Below the pieces are notes generated by a model that saw nothing but the letters and a program-made list of their open reading frames with translations, was not told the DNA's origin and ran no database searches. DNA of 64,000 nucleotides, taken from the NCBI GenBank assembly GCA_036898135.1, contig CM072511.1, positions 36,910,830 to 36,974,829 of the forward strand, written 5' to 3'. Within the stretch, counting starts at the first letter, position 1. Every line of letters begins with the position of its first letter. Shown piece by piece: positions 58,680 to 64,000 of the stretch. Origin of the DNA: Oncomelania hupensis. Its lineage: Eukaryota > Mollusca > Gastropoda > Littorinimorpha > Pomatiopsidae. The position numbers and the translations under genes are program-made.

Positions 58680-61600
58680 ATGTCGCAAGAACGCGTTAGA
58701 ACGCGTCAGGGAACGTCACGAACGAACGATCAAGAGGAGATACCAGACTGGAAGGTTCGCATGGAACAGTGGAAAAGCGAGGGGGAGATGTTGGGACTGA
58801 CAGGTAAGGACCTTTTAGATTATGTCTCACAGAGTAAGAAAGAAGAAGAGGAGAAAAAAGAGCGCCGTAGGAAAGAGGAAAAGGAAGACGCCGAGCGCCG
58901 TAAGAAAGAAGAAAAGGAAGACGCCGAGCGCCGGAGGAAAGAAGAAGAGGAGAAAGAAGAGCGCCGGAGGAAAAAAGAAGATGAGAAAGAAGAGCGCCGG
59001 AGGAAAGATGAAGAAGAGAAAGAGGAGCGGGAAAGAGAATTTCGCTTACGGGAGCGAGAACAAGAACAGGTCGCGGAAAATCAGAAAGCAGAACGGGAGC
59101 TTACGATCAGGTTGAAGGAGCTTGAGCTAGAAATGCACCGAGAACTTCAATCGACGGCTTCCGCATCCAGGATAAGTAATAACTCTGTAAACGGAAGTAG
59201 GATAAAAATCAAACTGCCGTTTTACGAGGACAACGACGACCTCGAAACATACCTGAAACAATTTGAGCGAGTAATGAAGGCGGAGAACTGTCAGCAAGAA
59301 GACTGGGGAGTTAGGCTAATAGCTCTATTAAAAGGGAAGGCCAGAGAAATCATGACTCAGCTCAGTGATGCTGACGTGTTCGACTACGACACTCTAAAAG
59401 AAGAGTTGCTCAAGAGGTTTCAGTTAACCACAGAAGAATACCGCAAGAGATTGAAAGACGCAAGACAGACGTCGACTGAAATGGCCAAGGAATTCATGTT
59501 CCGAATCAGGTTGTATAGGAAGCGGTGGTTCGAGCTGTCGAAGAGATCATCAACAGTCAAGGACTGGGAAGACCTGATAGACATGGCACACTTCATTGAA
59601 GGCTTACCAGCTGACAAAGCCCGATTTGTCAAGGAACACAAGCCGAGCACTGGCGATGAAGCAGTAGAGGCTGCATCATTATTCGAATCAATCAGGATGT
59701 CTGAGACTCCGCGAGTCAGATTCGAAGAGCGCCATCGATCGCTTAGAAGGGACCACCAGCAAGAGGCGAAAAGACACAGATCGCCCAGTGTAGATTCGCG
59801 CGACAGCCGCAGTCCAAGCCCTGGAGAACATAATACTGGAAATTCAAGCACATTTAGGGCATCGAGTCAGCGCAGCCGAAGCGGTACCATAGAATGTTAT
59901 CGTTGCAGCGGACCACACAAGGCATCAGACTGTCCAACAAGGTCGCAGTCACCAAGGCCACAATCGCCAAGCCGTCACGTACAAGCGCACAGCGTCAAGA
60001 CTCTAACAGCTTCCAATGCCGCTTGTGCAATACAGACGGGATCGCAATTGTGCGAGAAATGCAGCAGTATTCCGTTTAAACCGGAATGTACCCTCATCGT
60101 CGAAGGGACATTAACGGAGGGAATACGTGACACCGGAGCCACTATGACAGTGGTGAAAGCAAACCTGATCCCCGCAGAGAAGTACACTGGGGAGAAAACG
60201 AAAATCAAACTCGCTAAAGCAGACCAAGAAATAGAGGTGCCTTTAGCGAAAGTACACTTGGACACACCTTTCTTTATTGGGGAGACTGAAGTGCTTGTTT
60301 TGGAGGACACATTGTACCCAGTATTGATTGGAAACTCCACGACTTTGAGAAAGAATGACAATGAAACGATTCCCGTTTATGCAACCAGAGACATTTGTTG
60401 CAACGTAGAGACCCGGTGCAGTTCAAGAGGGAAAGCAAACCGAGAGCTCTTGATAGAGGGAAACACTATCGGAGGAGTTACCAGTGCCGAGTTAAGGAAA
60501 GCACAGCAAGAGGACGAGACTCTTAACAGTGCGAAGGAAGCAGCCAAAACACCAAAACCCGTCCGTAGAGACAATAAAAGAACATGTAAATATCTTTGGA
60601 AGGACGGCATCCTTTACCGAGAATTTTGGTCGACAGAAGGGACCAAGAAACAGATCGTGGTACCCAAAAAGTACAGAAACGGTATCATGAAGCTGGCACA
60701 TGACATGCCAATGAGCGGCCACTTAGGCAACAAAAAGACACGCGACCGCATATGGGCGAATTTCTATTGGCCAGGAATCATCGGAGACGTACAAAGATAT
60801 TGCGCATCATGTGATGCATGCCAAAGAACAGCGCCAAAAGGAACTACCAGGAAACTTCCCATGGGACGTGTACCACTAGTGGAAGTACCATTCGAAAAGG
60901 TAGCCATTGACTTGATCGGACCGTTCACCACGCCATCAGATAGGAAACATCGTTACGTGCTGACGATGGTGGACTATGCAACACGTTACCCAGAGGCAAC
61001 CCCTTTGAAAACCTGCAAGGCACCCGAAGTTGCCGAAGCCCTATGGACGATGTGGACCAGAGTAGGAGTGCCAAAAGAAATAATAACAGATCAAGGGTCA
61101 CAGTTTACTGGAGAAGTGATGAAAGATCTACAACGATTGTTGAGTGTCAAGGGAATAACAACGACACCTTACCACGCTCAAGCAAACGGGTTGGTTGAAA
61201 GATTCAACGGCACACTAAAGCAGATGATCAGAAAGATGTGTCTGGAACAGCCTACAGAATGGGACAGACTAATACCTGCCTTGTTGTTTGCATACAGGGA
61301 GGTTCCACAGGAGTCCACGTCATTCTCACCGTTTGAATTACTGTACGGGAGAACAGTAAGGGGACCACTACAAATACTCAAAGAGCTGTGGGTGAACACG
61401 AATATAGCGCCTGAGACCCGAACAGCCGCGCAATACGTGACTGATTTGAGAAACAGGATCGAGGAAACATGCGCTATTGCCAGAAAACACCTGGAAACGG
61501 CGACAGCACGACACGCGCGCCAATTCAACAAAAAGGCCAAGATGAGAGAACTGAGAAAAGGAACAAGAGTTCTGCTACTACTTCCAGAGAAGAACAACAA

Positions 61601-63269
61601 GCTGGAATTGACTTGGAAGGGACCTTTCACAGTACAGGAGAAAGTGAACCAGTACACCTACAAGGTGGAGATCAATGGTAAGTTGAAAACGTACCACGCA
61701 AATCTCCTGAAGGAATATGTGGAAAGAGAACCAGAACCCGCAGTAGCAGTGGTGATGCTTGAAGACGAAATCAGCATCGACGAGAAAGATGAGTCATTGC
61801 AAGAATACGTAAATGCTCTGCCATCCATCCCTTTGGGTCGCACTGAGACTCATCAGGATGTTCTCATCAACCCTGAGTTGGAGGCATCTCAGAAAGCTCA
61901 GATCGTGGAAATATGCCAAAACCACGAAACAGTGTTAAGCGATCTACCAGGCAAAACGGTTTTGGAGAAATGCCATTTGCGTACTCGCTCTGAAAAACCA
62001 GTGCACGTGAAACAATATCCATTACCCCACGCAGCGAGAGACACCGTCCAAAAGGAGGTGCAAGAGATGATCAAACTCGGAGTGATAGAACCAAGCATAT
62101 CAGCGTACAGCGCGCCCATTGTACTGGTGAAAAAGAAAGATGGTTCAATTCGATTCTGTATTGATTACCGAAAACTAAACAACGAAATCGAATTCGACAG
62201 TGAACCCATGCCAGACGTCGATCAGCTTTTTGCGAAACTCAGCAAAGCAAAATATTTTTCGAAACTCGACTTATCTAAAGGATACTGGCAAATTCCAGTC
62301 GATGAAAAGGATCGTCACAAGACAGCATTCTCGACACCATACGGTCAATACCAATGGACCACCATGCCATTTGGATTGAAAACAGCAGGGGCAATTTTCA
62401 CCCGCATGATGAGGAAACTACTACAACCCATGGGCAGAGACGATGTCGACAACTTCATTGACGACATACTAGTCGCATCCGAAACATGGGAGGAGCACTT
62501 AGAAGCTCTAGAACAAGTGCTGACAAGACTAGAGCACGCTGGACTCACAGCCAAACCTTCAAAATGCCACCTTGGGTTCCAGGAACTGTCATACCTGGGA
62601 CATCAAATAGGGAAAGGGAAGATTCAACCAGAGGACGACAAAATAGGGAAACTGTCAAAAGCAGAAAGACCTACTACAAAGAAAGAAGTACGAGCTTTCC
62701 TAGGACTAGCCGGTTACTATCGGAAGTTTGTTCCAAACTTTGCCGAAATCGCTAGCCCACTCACAGATATGACCAAAGCCAAGCAGCCAGACCGAGTGCA
62801 GTGGAACGAAACAGCTGAAAAAGCTTTTTCCACATTAAAGAGTCATCTGTGCAGCAAACCCATCATGAGGTTACCCGACAAGGAAAAGGAGTTTGTGCTA
62901 CGCACAGACGCATCTGACAAAGCCATAGGAGCAATCCTATTGCAGGATCACGGAGAGGGACCGCAACCTGTGGCTTACGCTAGCAGGAAACTGAAGAACG
63001 CGGAAAGAAACTATGCCACAGTTGAGAAGGAATGCCTAGCATCCGTCTGGGCCATCAAGAAGTTTGAACCATACTTATATGGGAAGCAATTCATTCTTGA
63101 GACGGACCATCAACCACTCCAATACTTGGAGAAGTCAAAAACAGAAAACGGCCGACTGATGAGATGGGCTCTTGCTCTCCAACAATACGACTACAAAGTG
63201 AGAATCATCAAAGGGAAAGACAACGTGGGTGCTGACTACTTGAGCCGCTCTTTCACGAACGAGAATTAG
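58680..63269 (+). CDS. gag-pol: Gag-Pol polyprotein of element C (Gag-PR-IN-RT-RNase H)
   Basis: The frame is open from ATG at 58647 (1540 codons), but the ATG at 58680 (MSQERVRTRQG) starts the charged Gag proper and I prefer it. Numbering from 58647: coiled coil of E/K/R repeats 64-165; Gag 185-350; Ser/Arg-rich 376-412; zinc knuckle C417, C420, H424, C429 (three residues before His instead of four). Protease DTGA lies at 495-498. Integrase: H685/H692/C722/C725, triad D755-D815-E851, GPF module at 990-994. RT: MPFGL at 1240-1244, FIDD at 1270-1273. RNase H Asp at 1421, 1487 and 1530. No internal stop. It encodes everything for autonomous movement, with no envelope. Confidence 0.95.
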   Translation: MSQERVRTRQGTSRTNDQEEIPDWKVRMEQWKSEGEMLGLTGKDLLDYVSQSKKEEEEKKERRRKEEKEDAERRKKEEKEDAERRRKEEEEKEERRRKKEDEKEERRRKDEEEKEEREREFRLREREQEQVAENQKAERELTIRLKELELEMHRELQSTASASRISNNSVNGSRIKIKLPFYEDNDDLETYLKQFERVMKAENCQQEDWGVRLIALLKGKAREIMTQLSDADVFDYDTLKEELLKRFQLTTEEYRKRLKDARQTSTEMAKEFMFRIRLYRKRWFELSKRSSTVKDWEDLIDMAHFIEGLPADKARFVKEHKPSTGDEAVEAASLFESIRMSETPRVRFEERHRSLRRDHQQEAKRHRSPSVDSRDSRSPSPGEHNTGNSSTFRASSQRSRSGTIECYRCSGPHKASDCPTRSQSPRPQSPSRHVQAHSVKTLTASNAACAIQTGSQLCEKCSSIPFKPECTLIVEGTLTEGIRDTGATMTVVKANLIPAEKYTGEKTKIKLAKADQEIEVPLAKVHLDTPFFIGETEVLVLEDTLYPVLIGNSTTLRKNDNETIPVYATRDICCNVETRCSSRGKANRELLIEGNTIGGVTSAELRKAQQEDETLNSAKEAAKTPKPVRRDNKRTCKYLWKDGILYREFWSTEGTKKQIVVPKKYRNGIMKLAHDMPMSGHLGNKKTRDRIWANFYWPGIIGDVQRYCASCDACQRTAPKGTTRKLPMGRVPLVEVPFEKVAIDLIGPFTTPSDRKHRYVLTMVDYATRYPEATPLKTCKAPEVAEALWTMWTRVGVPKEIITDQGSQFTGEVMKDLQRLLSVKGITTTPYHAQANGLVERFNGTLKQMIRKMCLEQPTEWDRLIPALLFAYREVPQESTSFSPFELLYGRTVRGPLQILKELWVNTNIAPETRTAAQYVTDLRNRIEETCAIARKHLETATARHARQFNKKAKMRELRKGTRVLLLLPEKNNKLELTWKGPFTVQEKVNQYTYKVEINGKLKTYHANLLKEYVEREPEPAVAVVMLEDEISIDEKDESLQEYVNALPSIPLGRTETHQDVLINPELEASQKAQIVEICQNHETVLSDLPGKTVLEKCHLRTRSEKPVHVKQYPLPHAARDTVQKEVQEMIKLGVIEPSISAYSAPIVLVKKKDGSIRFCIDYRKLNNEIEFDSEPMPDVDQLFAKLSKAKYFSKLDLSKGYWQIPVDEKDRHKTAFSTPYGQYQWTTMPFGLKTAGAIFTRMMRKLLQPMGRDDVDNFIDDILVASETWEEHLEALEQVLTRLEHAGLTAKPSKCHLGFQELSYLGHQIGKGKIQPEDDKIGKLSKAERPTTKKEVRAFLGLAGYYRKFVPNFAEIASPLTDMTKAKQPDRVQWNETAEKAFSTLKSHLCSKPIMRLPDKEKEFVLRTDASDKAIGAILLQDHGEGPQPVAYASRKLKNAERNYATVEKECLASVWAIKKFEPYLYGKQFILETDHQPLQYLEKSKTENGRLMRWALALQQYDYKVRIIKGKDNVGADYLSRSFTNEN

Positions 63270-63305
63270 CTAAAAACTAGAGTTTTTAGTTTCAGAAGGG
63301 ACCTA
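63270..63305 (+). promoter_or_regulatory. Short 3' UTR and polypurine tract of element C
   Basis: Only 36 bp separate the stop from the 3' LTR; the purine run AGAAGGGA ends 5 bases before TGTCGCG. Confidence 0.65.
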
Positions 63306-64000
63306 TGTCGCGAAAATACGCGTCTCTTCTGCCAGTTTTCCTGACAGCAACGGTACATCGTTTGTTTTATTTTTTCGTATTGTTCAAATGACATATTTTG
63401 GGTGCCTTTGGATGAAATGCTCAAGACTCTATGTTTTGACGTCGGTGTATACGTCATAGACCGATTGCGTCAGAGCAGAGCACGGAGACATTTTGTCAAC
63501 AACACCGTTCACGGGCCAACAATCGAAGAAGACTCCTAGATGCGGCATTAACTGTGCAAGGCACACCAGTTGAAGGAAGCCAAGAGGGATACTGAGAAGT
63601 ACCTGAGGATACTGAATGAATCAGCTTTGGGTGGAAAAGGTCCGCCAACTTTCACCTGGTTCAACTATCCAAGGTCGTCAATCAACTGGGCGTTACCCGT
63701 ATCAGGAGCCATCGTGGCCGTCACGAACCGTTGGGTTCTTTCTTCATGCGCCATCGTGGGTACGTGTTTAGCTAAACTGTACTGAGCTAACAGAGGCTAG
63801 ATAGATAGCTAGACAGGTAAACGTATCAATAATAATTATTCATGCACCATTGTGGGTACGTATTTAGTTAGCCTGTACTGGGCTAGCAGACGCCAGATAG
63901 ATAGTTCTAAAGATAAAAATTTGTTTATTCCACGTTAGTTAGTTTGTTTTCGTATGAAATAATTATAATTTTTCCATTATTGTTTCTACATTTTTTAGCC
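63306..64000 (+). repeat. 3' LTR of element C (partial, window edge)
   Basis: First 695 bp of the LTR, co-linear with 56409-57103 without length change. I saw no substitution. Confidence 0.93.

Larger units (their letters stand above)
56409..64000 (+). mobile_element. LTR retrotransposon family C, runs off the window
   Basis: 5' LTR 56409 to about 58007, leader, intact 1.5-kb-codon Gag-Pol, purine tract, then the first 695 bp of the 3' LTR (63306-64000), matching 56409-57103 with the same length. Left flank GTGAC (56404-56408) should recur after the 3' LTR. Inserted into A' in the opposite orientation. Confidence 0.93.

Noticed and set aside
56409..64000. Possible envelope gene making C (or A) an endogenous retrovirus
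   Set aside because: Only 36 bp separate Gag-Pol from the 3' LTR in C, and about 170 bp in A; there is no room for an envelope.

Overview
This is a eukaryotic, animal window. No bacterial-style genes are present. Long non-coding stretches, (CT)n/(CA)n/(ATT)n microsatellites, tRNA-derived SINEs, several LINE clades and three Ty3/Gypsy-type LTR retrotransposons dominate. The SINE tails and the LINE mix look molluscan to me (probably a gastropod), but that is inference; no host marker gene names the species.

Layout. 1-8.3 kb: decayed LINE and SINE fragments, a small hairpin-rich MITE and microsatellites. 8.3-16.5 kb: a complete, intact, apparently very young LTR element (family A, minus strand) sitting in a (TA)n tract. 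16.5-22.4 kb: a SINE invaded twice at one 10-bp target, a minisatellite, and a palindromic MITE carrying a retroposon in its loop. 22.4-39.1 kb: two likely coding exons of one unrecognised host gene (minus strand, exons 39103-38745 and 23148-22437, compatible splice sites and phases). Its ~15.6-kb intron holds a solo LTR of family B and a giant inverted repeat: arms of about 6.2 kb (24879-31056 and 32120-38366) around a 1.06-kb spacer. 40-45.3 kb: SINE, short retroposon, and a near full-length LINE broken by a frameshift. 45.3-49.5 kb: a LINE fragment with an L2-like LINE and a SINE nested in it. 49.5-64 kb: a three-level nest in which an older family-A copy (A') was invaded by element B (50392-56037) in its LTR and by element C (56409 to beyond the window) just inside that LTR.

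The main biological signal is the retrotransposon group. A, B and C are distinct families, yet all place integrase before reverse transcriptase (Gag-PR-IN-RT-RNase H). That is the order of Ty1/Copia, although the integrase GPY/F module and the RT are of Ty3/Gypsy type. This matches the Gmr1-type group known from deuterostomes. A and C have single uninterrupted Gag-Pol ORFs. B has lost the RT core and RNase H, but its LTRs are almost identical, so it was probably moved in trans. B also carries six perfect three-unit heat-shock-element matches directly upstream of gag. A SINE family in the window joins a tRNA-like 5' half to a segment resembling the 5S rRNA internal promoter.
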